Source: Bacteroidota bacterium (GTDB taxonomy: Bacteria; Bacteroidota; Bacteroidia; Chitinophagales; LD1). From it: a stretch of DNA of 64,000 nucleotides. This document shows, piece after piece, positions 1 to 10,089 of this stretch. The stretch lies in NCBI GenBank assembly GCA_018267365.1, contig JAFDYQ010000003.1:1-64000 (forward strand). Direction: 5' to 3'. The first letter of the stretch is position 1, and every line of letters begins with the position of its first letter. A model generated the notes under the pieces. It was given only the letters and a program-made list of their open reading frames with translations, did not search any database and had not been told where the DNA came from. The position numbers and the translations under genes are program-made.

Positions 1-66
1 AACCATTTTCCATAAACAAGTCGATTTATTGTCAACTTATTTCAGGACGGGACAGCAACACAAAAA

Positions 67-88
67 AAGGCTACCATCGGATAGCCTT
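67..88 (-). terminator. Rho-independent terminator after sucB
   Basis: A 7-bp stem (AAGGCTA / TAGCCTT) with a short loop lies about 30 bases past the sucB stop. On the minus strand it is followed by a run of seven T, which fits an intrinsic terminator for the sucB transcript. Confidence 0.7.
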
Positions 89-115
89 TTCTGTTTTGTT
101 TTTCTGATATTGAGA

Positions 116-1378
116 TTACATCATCTCCAGCAGCAGGTCTATAGGATCTGCGCCGAGTAGCATCTTGTCCGGATTCTCGAGGAAGTCCTTGATGGCTACG
201 AGGAAGCCTACCGACTCCTTGCCATCTATGATGCGGTGGTCGTATGATACTGCCAGGTACATCATCGGCCTTACTTCTATCTTGCCGTCTATCACCATCG
301 GGCGGTCCTGCACCTTGTGCATACCGAGTATGGCAGACTGCGGTGGATTGATGATAGGCGTGCTCATGAGAGAACCAAATACGCCACCATTGGATATAGT
401 GAAAGTGCCACCCGTCATATCCTCCATGGTGAGCTGTCCGTCGCGGCCCTTGATAGCGAGCGTTTTTACAGTCTTCTCTATTTCAGCCAGGCTGAGTGAT
501 TCTGCGTTGCGTATCACCGGTACTACGAGGCCCTTGGGCGTAGATACGGCTATAGAGATATCGCAGTAGTCGTGGTAGACTATATTCCCTTCTTCGATGT
601 AGGCGTTCACCGCAGGGTATTTCTCCAGTGCCAGGCATACGGCTTTGGTAAAGAAGCTCATCATGCCGAGGTTCACATCATACTTCTTCTTGAAGGCATC
701 GCCGTACTTGGCCCTGATCTTATTGATATTGGTCATGTCCACCTCATTGAAGGTGGTGAGCATGGCGGTGCTGTTCTTAGAGTACACGAGGCGTTCTGCT
801 ACGGTCTTGCGCAGGCGGCTCATCTTCTCCACGCGCTCACCGCGGCTAAAGGCTTCTTTCTTCGCACCGCCTATCGAGGCTTTGTTCTTGATAGCTTCCA
901 GCGCATCGGCCTTTGTGATGCGGCCTGACACGCCCGTGCCTTTTACGTCTTTATTGGCTACGCCGCCTTCGTCCAGTATTTTCTGGGCAGCAGGAGGCGC
1001 TGAGCCAGTGGCATAGCTGGTTTTGGTCTCTGCTACTGGTGCCTTTGCTTCCGCCTTAGGTGCTTCTGCTTTCTTTTGCGGCGCCTCAGCTTTCTTTTCT
1101 TCGGCCTTAGGGGCTTCAGTTTTAGCTGCCTTAGCCGGTGCTGCGGCGCTTTCATCTATGGTGGCCACGAGTGCACCTACTTTCAGGTCATCGCCTTCGC
1201 TGGCTACGAGTTTTACCTTGCCGGCAGCGGGAGAGGGGAGCTCCTGAGAAGCCTTGTCCGTCTCTACCTCGCAGATAGGCTGGTCCAGCTCTACATAGTC
1301 GCCGTCTTTGACCAGAAATTTAGAAAGGGTAACCTCGGTGATCGATTCCGCTACAGCGGGTATTTTTAGTTCGGCCAT
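116..1378 (-). CDS. sucB: Dihydrolipoyllysine succinyltransferase (E2 of 2-oxoglutarate dehydrogenase)
   Basis: This is the E2 core of the 2-oxoglutarate dehydrogenase complex. It moves the succinyl group from the E1-bound intermediate through a lipoyl arm to CoA in the TCA cycle. The 420-residue protein starts with a lipoyl domain (about residues 1-76) with the modified Lys in ETDKAS. An Ala/Lys/Glu-rich linker follows (about 77-115), then a peripheral-subunit-binding domain (about 122-162), then the acyltransferase domain with the catalytic DHRIIDG near the C-terminus. A single lipoyl domain and this length are usual for SucB. E1 (sucA) is on the same strand about 3.8 kb upstream, with two exporter genes between. 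A terminator follows. SucB is preferred over PDH or branched-chain E2 because E1o is linked. Confidence 0.93.
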   Translation of the reverse strand: MAELKIPAVAESITEVTLSKFLVKDGDYVELDQPICEVETDKASQELPSPAAGKVKLVASEGDDLKVGALVATIDESAAAPAKAAKTEAPKAEEKKAEAPQKKAEAPKAEAKAPVAETKTSYATGSAPPAAQKILDEGGVANKDVKGTGVSGRITKADALEAIKNKASIGGAKKEAFSRGERVEKMSRLRKTVAERLVYSKNSTAMLTTFNEVDMTNINKIRAKYGDAFKKKYDVNLGMMSFFTKAVCLALEKYPAVNAYIEEGNIVYHDYCDISIAVSTPKGLVVPVIRNAESLSLAEIEKTVKTLAIKGRDGQLTMEDMTGGTFTISNGGVFGSLMSTPIINPPQSAILGMHKVQDRPMVIDGKIEVRPMMYLAVSYDHRIIDGKESVGFLVAIKDFLENPDKMLLGADPIDLLLEMM

Positions 1379-1451
1379 TGTTTATTTTAGCTTTTGCGGC
1401 AGCAAAAATAGGATTAATATGAATAAGGGCAACAGTGTTTTGCTCCAGTAT

Positions 1452-2855
1452 CTACAGACTGTACTCCATAGTACCCAGCAGGTAGATATATTCAAAGTAG
1501 CTGCGCAGGAATTTCAGCCTGTATTCGGCCAGTTTGAGATCTGTCTCCAATAGCTTGCTCTCCCGCGTATTGATGAGAAAAAGGCTGCTCTCACCATGCT
1601 CATATTTGAGCTTTTCTGCATCTACGAGCAGTTTACTGTAGTGGGCATTGGTTTCGGCGTTTTGGATCTGCTCCTTCAGCAGATCCAGGTTCTGCTCTGC
1701 GAGGGATAGTTTTTGGGATATCTCATTCTTTTTATTTTGAAGTTCCTGCTGATTATTAGTGCGCTCCAGTCGGGCTATCTGGTAGTCGCTGCGCGATGTG
1801 CGCAGGAGAAGCGGCATGGAGAAATTGACCGCTACCCGATAGTTGCTGATATCGGCTACAGCACTGCCGGATTTATTAGTGTTGAATAGGAAATTATACT
1901 TCACATCCAGTTTGGGTTTGATCAGCTCTGCCTTGTAGCGCATATCTGCCTTCAGTATATTATCTGTAGATTCATACTTGATGAGGAGGGGATTGGAGCC
2001 AGCGTTTCCTTTATTTTTGAAACTCCAGGCCAGTAGCGCTTTGGAGCAATAGTACTCGAGGCTATCTCTGATGCGGCCCTCTGTCATAGCATTCATAGGA
2101 CCCTCACTGCCCCAGTTTAGCATTCTGAGAGATATTGAGCGCTTTCTATACTCCAGCTCGGCACTACGGAGATCCAGGCTACGGCCTCTGTAGAGGATGC
2201 TCGCCTCAATGGTATCTGCCACAGCCTTCTCGCCCAGGTCGGCCAGTGCCCTGATACCATTGTAGCGATCCTCCGCCAGCCTGACAAAATACCTCTGGAT
2301 GCTAATCTCTCTGTGAGAGTATATCCACTCAAAATAGGTGATGGTAGCGCTATACATGAGGTCATTCAGCAGGATATTGCGGTCTGCATCGTAGTAGTTT
2401 CTGTAACCCTTTGCTTTCATGATCTCGGTCCGCCGCTTGTCTGTGACCAGCCCCTGTAGCAAAGATGCCTCTATACCAATGTAGGGCAGGCCATAAGATG
2501 GGGTTTTAAACTCAGGATTCAGGTAGTAGCCGGAGCCATATTCATAGCCTGTGGTGATATACTGTGAGGTATATATCGGCTGCTTAATCTTGGTGAGCAG
2601 GGTGGAGTAATAAGTCTTGCTGTCAAAATTCTTATTCTCAAACTCTGCGCTGATCAGCGGGTCATAACCGCCCTGCGCAGACTTGAATAGCCAATCGCCT
2701 TTTGCCTTTAAATTATTGGCCCGGATAGCCAGCGGATGATAGGTTCGTACATTATTGATAAAGTCATTGTACTCAGGTATGGGCTGGGCAGATAGGAGGG
2801 GAGCTACCAGCCAAGACACAAAGAGAAGGAACTTACTTTTTCTTTTTGTCGTCAT
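1452..2855 (-). CDS. TolC-family outer-membrane efflux protein
   Basis: A 467-residue protein with an N-terminal signal peptide ending near LLSAQ. The rest is rich in long amphipathic helices separated by tyrosine-rich segments, as in TolC/OprM-type channels that form an outer-membrane barrel with a periplasmic helical tunnel. The two helical repeats of the family can be seen: helices around 160-240, and again around 350-450 where Glu/Lys/Leu-rich coiled-coil sequence occurs. Its start overlaps the end of the upstream exporter gene by 23 bases in another frame, so the two are probably translationally coupled and form one export system. The substrate cannot be read from sequence. sucB follows 73 bases downstream on the same strand. 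Confidence 0.8.
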   Translation of the reverse strand: MTTKRKSKFLLFVSWLVAPLLSAQPIPEYNDFINNVRTYHPLAIRANNLKAKGDWLFKSAQGGYDPLISAEFENKNFDSKTYYSTLLTKIKQPIYTSQYITTGYEYGSGYYLNPEFKTPSYGLPYIGIEASLLQGLVTDKRRTEIMKAKGYRNYYDADRNILLNDLMYSATITYFEWIYSHREISIQRYFVRLAEDRYNGIRALADLGEKAVADTIEASILYRGRSLDLRSAELEYRKRSISLRMLNWGSEGPMNAMTEGRIRDSLEYYCSKALLAWSFKNKGNAGSNPLLIKYESTDNILKADMRYKAELIKPKLDVKYNFLFNTNKSGSAVADISNYRVAVNFSMPLLLRTSRSDYQIARLERTNNQQELQNKKNEISQKLSLAEQNLDLLKEQIQNAETNAHYSKLLVDAEKLKYEHGESSLFLINTRESKLLETDLKLAEYRLKFLRSYFEYIYLLGTMEYSL

Positions 2856-5115
2856 TTGTGGTAGTAGTTGGTTTGTAAAAGTCAGGTGGAAACCCGTTTA
2901 CCTTTCTCCATATCTCATAGGCCAGAGGTACTTTATTTAGCAGGGCAAACCCTTTGGCGCCTGTACCTACAGAGAGCACATGTGGCCACTGCTGATCTGC
3001 ACGGGCTACCAGCAAGCGAAATTTGCCATTGGCAGAGATGGCGCGGTCTATGGCCACCACGCGACCGGTATACGTACCTACACTCATGCCAGGCCAGCCA
3101 GAAAAGACAAATGCAGGCCATCCATCAAAAGTGATCTGAACCCGCATGTTTTTCTGTACCAGAGCGAGATCCATGGGATCTATATACAGCTCTACAGAGA
3201 GGTCTGGTGTCTGTGGTACGAAGCTGATCAGTGGCATGCCCTCCTTTACTATATCGCCCACACCCTGCACAAAAGTCTGTGTGACATACCCATCCTGAGG
3301 CGCTGTGACATAGTAATAACCAGAGCGGACGGTATATCCCGATAGCTGGCCCTGCATCTTGGTGAGGCTGGCCTCTGCATCATACATATTACTCAGTGCA
3401 GAGAACTTTTCCGATTCTGCCTTTGTCATCTTCTCATTGTAGTCTTGCCGTATGGCATTGATCTCTATGAGGAGATTGGTAATTTCATTCTTGCTGTTGA
3501 TCCATTTGTTTTCGGCAGAAATCGTTTTAGCCTGGCTCTCCTGCAGCTTGGCCTTGCGAGATTCAAAGTCTGTACGTGATATCACTCCCTGACTCAGCAG
3601 CTCCTCATAGCGCTTGAACTGATTATCACTAATGTCATTATTCTGCATCAGTGCATGATACTCTATGCTATCACTTTTCAGTTTATTGTATGCCTGCAGC
3701 AGTTTGTTTTGCGCCTGGTCCAGTTTGAGTGACCTTGCATTATTCAGTGCATCGAGCTGCTGATCTATTGCATTGACTTTTTGCTCATAAGAGCTGATAG
3801 CTGCCTCCTTGGACCGCAGCTGTGACTCTGTGCGGCCCACAAAATGCGGATCAAAATAGTCTTCCTTGATCTCGGATATCTGTGCTATGGTGTCTCCTTT
3901 GCGCAATACTTCGCCTTCGCGCACATACCATTTCTCTATACGGCCGGGTATACGCGATGGTATGGTCTGCGGTTTATCCGATGGATTGAGGGTTGTTACT
4001 TTGCCCGTGCCACTCACTGTCTGATTCCACGGCATGAGCAAAGTGAGAAAGCCAACCGCCATCATTGCATAAAACAGAATCCGTGTGATCCGGGTGTAGC
4101 GGTATTGGTATACGCTATCATATACTTCCTTGCCTATGTTTGGATCGGGAGCGTTGAGCAGGTAGTTTAGCATGCCATCATGCCCCAGCGCCTGATCCAG
4201 CTTCTCTATAGCAGTGAGCACATCGTAGACAGTATCCAGACTGGTGATGAGCTTCTCTACTCCATTTATGATCAGTATGACAAGGATCTCAGAGGCCACA
4301 AACTGGCCAATATTGATGTAACCCTGCTGTACCAGCCAGATACCCAGGAAAAGTAATAAGGCAGTAAAGACAATCTTGAATATAAAAATGCTTCTGTACT
4401 GTAGATCCAGTATCTGAAAGTGCAGGCTCTTGTAGCGGATATACTTCATGAGGGAAGCATCTGCAGCCGAGGTAGCCCCATCACCTATTTGCTGCCGGTC
4501 CTGAGCTGCACTAAATAAATGATGCAGCTTATCTACAAACTTATACTTCTCCTTTGATTCAGAAAGACTGGTATCCATCGCCCGCCTGCCCGTGACACGG
4601 ATTATGATAAAGAAAGTCAGTGCAGTGACCAATGTAAATAATATAAAAACAGTATTGTAAAGACTAAGTAGTATGAGTCCAAAAAAGATACTGATAAGCG
4701 CATAAGAAAGCTCCATAAGAATCTTTGACAGGCCCTTCTGCAATGTCAGGGTATCAAAGAAATAGTTGACATGATTGTCAGCCTGAGAGGCACGCTGATG
4801 ATCTTGCCCGAGGCTGGAGAGTTTTTGCGAAAAGCCAACTCCAATGCGGGCCAGGATATGCTGCTGCAGTGTCTCATTGGCTCGCATCTTCCACATCTGA
4901 AACAGCCCCATAAAAATGACAGCTAGTATAGTGAGTATACAGAGCAGGACCAGCGAGGCCGACATCTGTCCGGCCATAGTATATGTGACCACGGCCTGGA
5001 TGCCGAGTGGCACCGCGAGATAGAAGACACCCTGCAGGATGGCCAGTATATAAATAACTCTGACCTGCGGGTAAAGAGGCTTGAGAAAGCGAAGTAGTTT
5101 TTTGATAGAGTGCAT
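2833..5115 (-). CDS. ABC-exporter transmembrane domain fused to HlyD-type adaptor, no ATPase domain
   Basis: I place the start at the internal Met of MHSIKKLLRF, which opens a normal exporter N-terminus; a longer frame reaches 5166. About residues 1-310 have six membrane segments and the layout of a type I ABC-exporter transmembrane domain, ending in the helix that normally leads into the nucleotide-binding domain. Instead the chain runs into another membrane helix and a membrane-fusion protein: a barrel/lipoyl segment (SGTGKVTTL, PGRIEKWYVREGE), a long coiled coil, the second lipoyl half (VTAPQDGYV) and a beta-barrel C-terminus. I find no Walker A, signature or Walker B motif anywhere. The downstream TolC-like gene overlaps it. 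Family knowledge suggests type I-like secretion or efflux. The energy source and substrate are unknown. Confidence 0.8.
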   Translation of the reverse strand: MHSIKKLLRFLKPLYPQVRVIYILAILQGVFYLAVPLGIQAVVTYTMAGQMSASLVLLCILTILAVIFMGLFQMWKMRANETLQQHILARIGVGFSQKLSSLGQDHQRASQADNHVNYFFDTLTLQKGLSKILMELSYALISIFFGLILLSLYNTVFILFTLVTALTFFIIIRVTGRRAMDTSLSESKEKYKFVDKLHHLFSAAQDRQQIGDGATSAADASLMKYIRYKSLHFQILDLQYRSIFIFKIVFTALLLFLGIWLVQQGYINIGQFVASEILVILIINGVEKLITSLDTVYDVLTAIEKLDQALGHDGMLNYLLNAPDPNIGKEVYDSVYQYRYTRITRILFYAMMAVGFLTLLMPWNQTVSGTGKVTTLNPSDKPQTIPSRIPGRIEKWYVREGEVLRKGDTIAQISEIKEDYFDPHFVGRTESQLRSKEAAISSYEQKVNAIDQQLDALNNARSLKLDQAQNKLLQAYNKLKSDSIEYHALMQNNDISDNQFKRYEELLSQGVISRTDFESRKAKLQESQAKTISAENKWINSKNEITNLLIEINAIRQDYNEKMTKAESEKFSALSNMYDAEASLTKMQGQLSGYTVRSGYYYVTAPQDGYVTQTFVQGVGDIVKEGMPLISFVPQTPDLSVELYIDPMDLALVQKNMRVQITFDGWPAFVFSGWPGMSVGTYTGRVVAIDRAISANGKFRLLVARADQQWPHVLSVGTGAKGFALLNKVPLAYEIWRKVNGFPPDFYKPTTTTNDDKKKK

Positions 5116-5225
5116 ATTGTGGATAGGATTCCAAATATGCGACCCAAAGGGCATAAGTCTCTGCAAGGTTTAAAATGCAGGCAGGATTTTAACACAAATT
5201 ACGACCCGAACGATGTCAGGTGAAC

Positions 5226-7955
5226 TTATTCGAAAGCTTTTTTGAGTATTTCATCCTGCTCCTTTACGTGTTGTTTCTTGAATCCTGTCGCAGGTGAAGC
5301 GGAGTTCTTGCGAGCTATCACACGCAGCTTCATCTTGCCATACAGGCCATTTTCATACAGCCTGCTGAGCAGGAATGTCCACGCACCATTGTTCTTTGGC
5401 TCCTCCTGTACCCAGACGAATTCTGCCTTCGGATATTTAGCTGTCAGCGCCTCTAGCTGCGTGTATGGCAGCGGATAGAGCTGCTCCAGACGCACTACTG
5501 CTACGTCCTTCACACCGTCTTTTTCCTGCTTCTCCAGTAGCTCATAGTAGATCTTGCCGGTGCAGAGCACTACACGGCGTACCTTCTTGCCATCCTTAAA
5601 CTGTGGATCGTCCAGTACCTCCCGGAAGCCGCCCTTGGTCACATTCTCCAGCGGAGAAATGGCACGCGGGTGGCGGAGCAGAGACTTAGGGCTCATGACC
5701 ACCATTGGCTTGCGAAACTCCCATGCCAGCTGGCGGCGCAGCGCGTGGAAGTAGTTGGCCGGATCCGTGATATTCACCACTACCATATTCAGCTCTGCGC
5801 AAAGCTGGAGGTAGCGCTCCAGCCGGGCTGAGGAGTGCTCAGGCCCTTCGCCTTCGTAGCCATGCGGGAGCAGCATCACGAGGCCACTCTTGCGTTGCCA
5901 TTTGGTTTCACCGGAGGCGACGAACTGATCAGTGATGATCTGCGCACCATTGCTAAAGTCGCCATACTGCGCCTCCCAGATCACGAGTGGATCAGGGTGC
6001 GTGATAGAGTAGCCATATTCAAAGCCGAGCACGCCATACTCACTCAGGTGAGAGTTATAGATAAAGAATTTGCTCTTGTCAGTCTCGAGAGGGGAGAGGC
6101 GGTTGTACTCGCGCTCTGTATTGATGTCTGTGATGACTGCATGGCGGTGGGTAAAGGTACCACGCTTCACGTCCTCACCGCTGAGGCGTACGTTCTTGCC
6201 ATCCAGCAGGATACTGCCATAGGCCATCAGCTCCGCTGCGGCCCAGTCTACGATCTTATTGGTCACCAGCTTGTCCTTGCGGTCCTCTATGTGCTTCTGT
6301 ACCTGGCGCAGTGGCGTGAGGTCCGCCGGGATCGTGGTCAGGGCGTCTATGAGCTTGGTGAGATCGTCCTGGCTGATGCCGGTATCAGGAGACTTTTCAA
6401 AGTCTTTGCTGGTAGCAGAGCGGAGGGTCTGCCAGGCAGTCTCAGTAGCCTGCGGCTGGTATGGCGGCGGATTTTCCTTTACGGCATCGAGGCGCGCCTG
6501 CAGGTCTCCCCAAAATTCCTTCTCCAGTCTTTTGGCCATTTCATCAGTGATGGCGCCTTCTTTCTCCAGTTTGCTGATATAGATGTCGCGCGGATTGGTA
6601 TGCGCGTCTATCAGCTTGTACATCATCGGCTGGGTAAACTTTGGCTCATCGCTCTCGTTGTGGCCCCATTTGCGGTAGCACACCATGTCGATGAAGATGT
6701 CTTTGTTGAACTTCTGACGGTACTCGGCAGCTATCTCTGATGCGTAAACGACGGCCTCTACATCGTCACCATTCACGTGCAGCACGGGGGCCTCGATAGT
6801 GGCAGCTATAGAGCTGCAGTAGTCTGACGAGCGGCCATCTTCAAAGTCTGTGGTAAAACCTATCTGGTTATTGATCACGTAGTGCAAAGTACCACCGGTA
6901 TAATAGCCCGGCAGCTTGGCCATCTGGAGCACCTCATAGATGATGCCCTGGCCTGCTACCGCAGCGTCACCGTGGATGAGGATAGGCATGATCTTGTCAT
7001 AGTCTGAGCCGTAGATAGCGTCAGACTTGGCACGTACGAAGCCTTCTACCACTGGATTCACTGCCTCAAGGTGAGATGGGTTAGGGATCAGCTTGAGATA
7101 AACAGATTTATTGTTATCCGTAGGATACTGGTGCGAGTAGCCAAGGTGGTACTTCACATCGCCGTCGCCCAGAGAGATGTCATATAGAGCGGTACCCTGA
7201 AATTCGTTGAATATTTCTTCATAGGTTTTGCCCATGATATTGGCCAGGATATTGAGGCGGCCACGGTGTGCCATGCCTATCACGATCTCTTCTACATTGG
7301 CTTCGGCAGCTGTATGTATCACCGCATCCAGGCCCGGTATGGTAGACTCGCCACCCTCCAGCGAGAACCGCTTCTGACCGATATACTTGGTGCCGAGGAA
7401 TTTCTCAAATACTACCGCCTGATTGAGTTTGCGCAGGATGCGTTCTTTCTTTTCTACTGAATACTTGCGGTCAGCCTGCTTTTCTATCTTGCCGCGAAGG
7501 TATGCTATCTCCTCCTTCACACGTACGTAGCCGTATTCAAAACCTATTGCACCGCAGTAGACAGTTTCCAGCCGGGCTATGATGTCGCGCAGTGTCCCAT
7601 TGGGCAGGTCTAGTTCAGATCCGATAGCAAATTTCTTGTCGAGGTCTCTGTCTGTCAGACCAAAGTCACTCAGAGCGAGATCGGGATGCCTATCCATACG
7701 CGGGCGCAGCGGATTGGTCAGGGCCTTGAGGTGACCCTTGTTGCGATAGGCTGTGATGAGCGCATACACTTTAAACTCGTCTGCAGATACGCTGCCCGCT
7801 TCCGGTTTGCCATTGTAGTTTTTGGTAGCGAAGTCAAAACCTTCAAAGAACTTTTTGAATTCGACGTCTACTGATTCCGGTTTGCTTTTGAAATCGTGGT
7901 AAAGATTTTCAAGGTATTCGGGTGTGGCGTTGCTGAGATATGAGTAATTATCCAT
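5226..7955 (-). CDS. sucA: 2-oxoglutarate dehydrogenase E1 component
   Basis: This is the thiamine-diphosphate-dependent E1 that decarboxylates 2-oxoglutarate and loads succinyl on the E2 lipoyl arm. The 909 residues match E1o length. The N-terminal part has the E2-binding-type start (YLENLYHDFKS). The ThDP half carries HGDAAVAGQG and the GDDVEAVVYAS segment with its Asp/Asn metal ligands, then WGHNESDEPKFTQP. The transketolase-like half has HGYEGEGPEHSSARLERYLQ, and the C-terminal domain has VWVQEEPKNNGAW. It is read leftward, divergent from the PhoD-like genes. The next genes on its strand are the exporter pair and then sucB, so the odh genes may be one long transcript or two units. Confidence 0.96.
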   Translation of the reverse strand: MDNYSYLSNATPEYLENLYHDFKSKPESVDVEFKKFFEGFDFATKNYNGKPEAGSVSADEFKVYALITAYRNKGHLKALTNPLRPRMDRHPDLALSDFGLTDRDLDKKFAIGSELDLPNGTLRDIIARLETVYCGAIGFEYGYVRVKEEIAYLRGKIEKQADRKYSVEKKERILRKLNQAVVFEKFLGTKYIGQKRFSLEGGESTIPGLDAVIHTAAEANVEEIVIGMAHRGRLNILANIMGKTYEEIFNEFQGTALYDISLGDGDVKYHLGYSHQYPTDNNKSVYLKLIPNPSHLEAVNPVVEGFVRAKSDAIYGSDYDKIMPILIHGDAAVAGQGIIYEVLQMAKLPGYYTGGTLHYVINNQIGFTTDFEDGRSSDYCSSIAATIEAPVLHVNGDDVEAVVYASEIAAEYRQKFNKDIFIDMVCYRKWGHNESDEPKFTQPMMYKLIDAHTNPRDIYISKLEKEGAITDEMAKRLEKEFWGDLQARLDAVKENPPPYQPQATETAWQTLRSATSKDFEKSPDTGISQDDLTKLIDALTTIPADLTPLRQVQKHIEDRKDKLVTNKIVDWAAAELMAYGSILLDGKNVRLSGEDVKRGTFTHRHAVITDINTEREYNRLSPLETDKSKFFIYNSHLSEYGVLGFEYGYSITHPDPLVIWEAQYGDFSNGAQIITDQFVASGETKWQRKSGLVMLLPHGYEGEGPEHSSARLERYLQLCAELNMVVVNITDPANYFHALRRQLAWEFRKPMVVMSPKSLLRHPRAISPLENVTKGGFREVLDDPQFKDGKKVRRVVLCTGKIYYELLEKQEKDGVKDVAVVRLEQLYPLPYTQLEALTAKYPKAEFVWVQEEPKNNGAWTFLLSRLYENGLYGKMKLRVIARKNSASPATGFKKQHVKEQDEILKKAFE

Positions 7956-8169
7956 TATTTGACATAGAAATAGTGTGCGAACTTACAGCAAAATCAGGGA
8001 ATAGGCAATGACTTTTATATGAACATACAGCCGTGGTTTTCAACCGATCGCCGTGCTTTGAATTAACACATGGACAATGATTCAATTACCCGTTTTGCCG
8101 AATTTTGTCAAGATACACATACTTGATTTCCGTTATTTGGTTACATTTATTTAACAATAAATCACCCTA
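7956..8169. other. Divergent intergenic region between sucA and phoD-like gene
   Basis: These 214 AT-rich bases must hold the promoters of sucA (left) and the first PhoD-like gene (right). I looked for TTTG / TAnnTTTG pairs and found only partial matches, so I do not place a promoter. There is no convincing phosphate-regulator box. Confidence 0.5.
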
Positions 8170-10050
8170 ATGAATAGATTATTTACGCTTCTCGCATTTT
8201 GTACGTTTTCTCTAGCTGCCTATGCCCAAAACAGCCACCTGCTGCCTTCACGGCCTCTGGTAGATAGCGCCCTGGCACCATTCTTCCACGGTGTGGCCTC
8301 AGGAGATCCCCTGGCAGACAGGATCATACTCTGGACGCGCGTCACTACTGAGGATCCTTCCGTCTCCGTAGACTGGCAGATAGCCACCGACACGGCCTTT
8401 ACCAATGTGGTAAACTCCGGAACTGTCACGACTGATACGAGCAAGGACAATACGGTAAAAGTAGATGCTACCGGCTTGAGTGCAGCTACCTGGTACTACT
8501 ACAGATTTACCGCCTATGGCCGTCACTCCTCCACAGGCCGTACGCGTACTGCTCCCTCCGGCAATACAGACAGCCTGCGCTTTGCCATAGTAGCCTGTTC
8601 TAACTTTCAGGCAGGCTTCTTTAATGTCTATCAGGATATCGGCACCCGCAATGATATAGATGCCGTGCTGCACCTGGGCGACTACTACTATGAGTATAAG
8701 GCACGCGGCTATGGCTATACCGGCGATAGTACACGCCTGCATGATCCTGGAGATCATGATGCGCAGACCTTGGCCGACTACCGTATGCGCCACTCTCAGT
8801 ACAAGCTGGACCCTGACCTGCGCCTCTGCCATCAGCAGTATCCTTTTATCACCATCTGGGATGATCACGAGACAGCCAATGACAGCTACTACTCCGGTGC
8901 TGAAAATCATGATCCCGCTACCGAGGGTGATTGGTTTACGCGTAAGGATGCGGGTAAGAAGGCCTACTTTGAGTGGATGCCTATCCGCGAGGTTTCTGCC
9001 AATAATGACACCACGGTGCGTCGTACGGAGAGGTGGGGTGATCTGATAGACTTTATCATGCTGGATACACGTCTGGAGGGCCGTGATTCATCTCTGGGCA
9101 CGTTCATAGCAGATACGGTATCCTATGTCACCGATACAAACCGTCAGTTGCTCGGTAGGCCACAGTTGCAGTGGTTCAAAGGAGAGTTGAGCGCTTCTAC
9201 TGCCAAGTGGCGCATCATAGGCAATCAAGTGATGATAGCGCCTCTCACTACTTTTCCCGGTGTGCGCACAATAGTGAATGGCGACCAGTGGGATGGCTAT
9301 CCGGCGGAGCGCAAACGTGTATTAGACTATATCATGCAGAACCAGATCAATAATGTAGTATTCATCACCGGGGATATACATACATCGTGGGGCAATGATG
9401 TGCCGCACCCAGATTCTATCTATGACCGGACCACAGGGCATGGATCCGTAGCTACCGAGTTTGTGACTACCAGTATCACCTCGCCAAGTAATGGCTTGGA
9501 TATTATACCCATAGGAGCCGTACAAAATTTTAATCCACATATGAAGTATGTAGAACTGCTCAAGCGAGGTTATCTTCTCCTGGATGTAAATAAGCAGAGG
9601 GTGCAGGGCGACTGGCTGCACGTCAATACGGTGACTGATCACAACTTCACAGTGACAGATGACGGCTACTGGATGAATATGGATGGCGAGCGCTTCCTGC
9701 GTCAGGCTGCAGGTCCTCTCGGCCCTCGTCCCGGCAATCCACCACTGCTGCCATACACTATCCTGACCGCTATAAAGCCGGTGTCCAATGATCTGATCGT
9801 GATAGGCTGCTATCCTAATCCTGCCGAGAATGAGGTAGCGATCCAATACTACCTCTCTGAACCCGGTAAAGTGACCATCCAGATCACTGATATGGGCGGC
9901 AAAACTGTCTATACGCGTCAGGAGCAGCAAACTCAGTATGGCCTCTATAGCGGCAAAGAGTATATAGATAACCTGGCAGCAGGCAGTTATATAGTGAGCA
10001 TCACCGCCGGCGGCAAAACATACAGCAAGCAGCTGGTAAAAGCGAAATAA
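8170..10050 (+). CDS. Secreted PhoD-family alkaline phosphatase/phosphodiesterase with T9SS sorting domain
   Basis: A 626-residue secreted metallo-phosphoesterase. It has a cleavable signal peptide ending at AAYAQ, an N-terminal Ig-like PhoD domain starting at FFHGVASGDPLADR, and a PhoD catalytic domain with metal-binding motifs GDYYYEY, WDDHETANDSY and GDIHTSWG. The last 80 or so residues, starting at YPNPAENEVAIQYYL and ending in AGSYIVSITAGGKTYSKQLV, are a type A T9SS sorting domain. The protein should therefore cross the outer membrane and be surface-anchored or released. PhoD enzymes release phosphate from mono- and diesters. The gene is followed 39 bases later by a close paralogue, so this is a tandem duplication. 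Confidence 0.88.
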   Translation: MNRLFTLLAFCTFSLAAYAQNSHLLPSRPLVDSALAPFFHGVASGDPLADRIILWTRVTTEDPSVSVDWQIATDTAFTNVVNSGTVTTDTSKDNTVKVDATGLSAATWYYYRFTAYGRHSSTGRTRTAPSGNTDSLRFAIVACSNFQAGFFNVYQDIGTRNDIDAVLHLGDYYYEYKARGYGYTGDSTRLHDPGDHDAQTLADYRMRHSQYKLDPDLRLCHQQYPFITIWDDHETANDSYYSGAENHDPATEGDWFTRKDAGKKAYFEWMPIREVSANNDTTVRRTERWGDLIDFIMLDTRLEGRDSSLGTFIADTVSYVTDTNRQLLGRPQLQWFKGELSASTAKWRIIGNQVMIAPLTTFPGVRTIVNGDQWDGYPAERKRVLDYIMQNQINNVVFITGDIHTSWGNDVPHPDSIYDRTTGHGSVATEFVTTSITSPSNGLDIIPIGAVQNFNPHMKYVELLKRGYLLLDVNKQRVQGDWLHVNTVTDHNFTVTDDGYWMNMDGERFLRQAAGPLGPRPGNPPLLPYTILTAIKPVSNDLIVIGCYPNPAENEVAIQYYLSEPGKVTIQITDMGGKTVYTRQEQQTQYGLYSGKEYIDNLAAGSYIVSITAGGKTYSKQLVKAK

Positions 10051-10089
10051 TCCTTTTCAAATATCCTTAAACAATAAAGTACTTACTTA

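Noticed and set aside
3940-4060. SGTGKVT in the exporter fusion as a Walker A motif
   Set aside because: It lacks the full GxxxxGK[ST] spacing and lies in the first barrel strand of the HlyD part, where GTGKV-type sequences are normal; no Walker B or signature follows.
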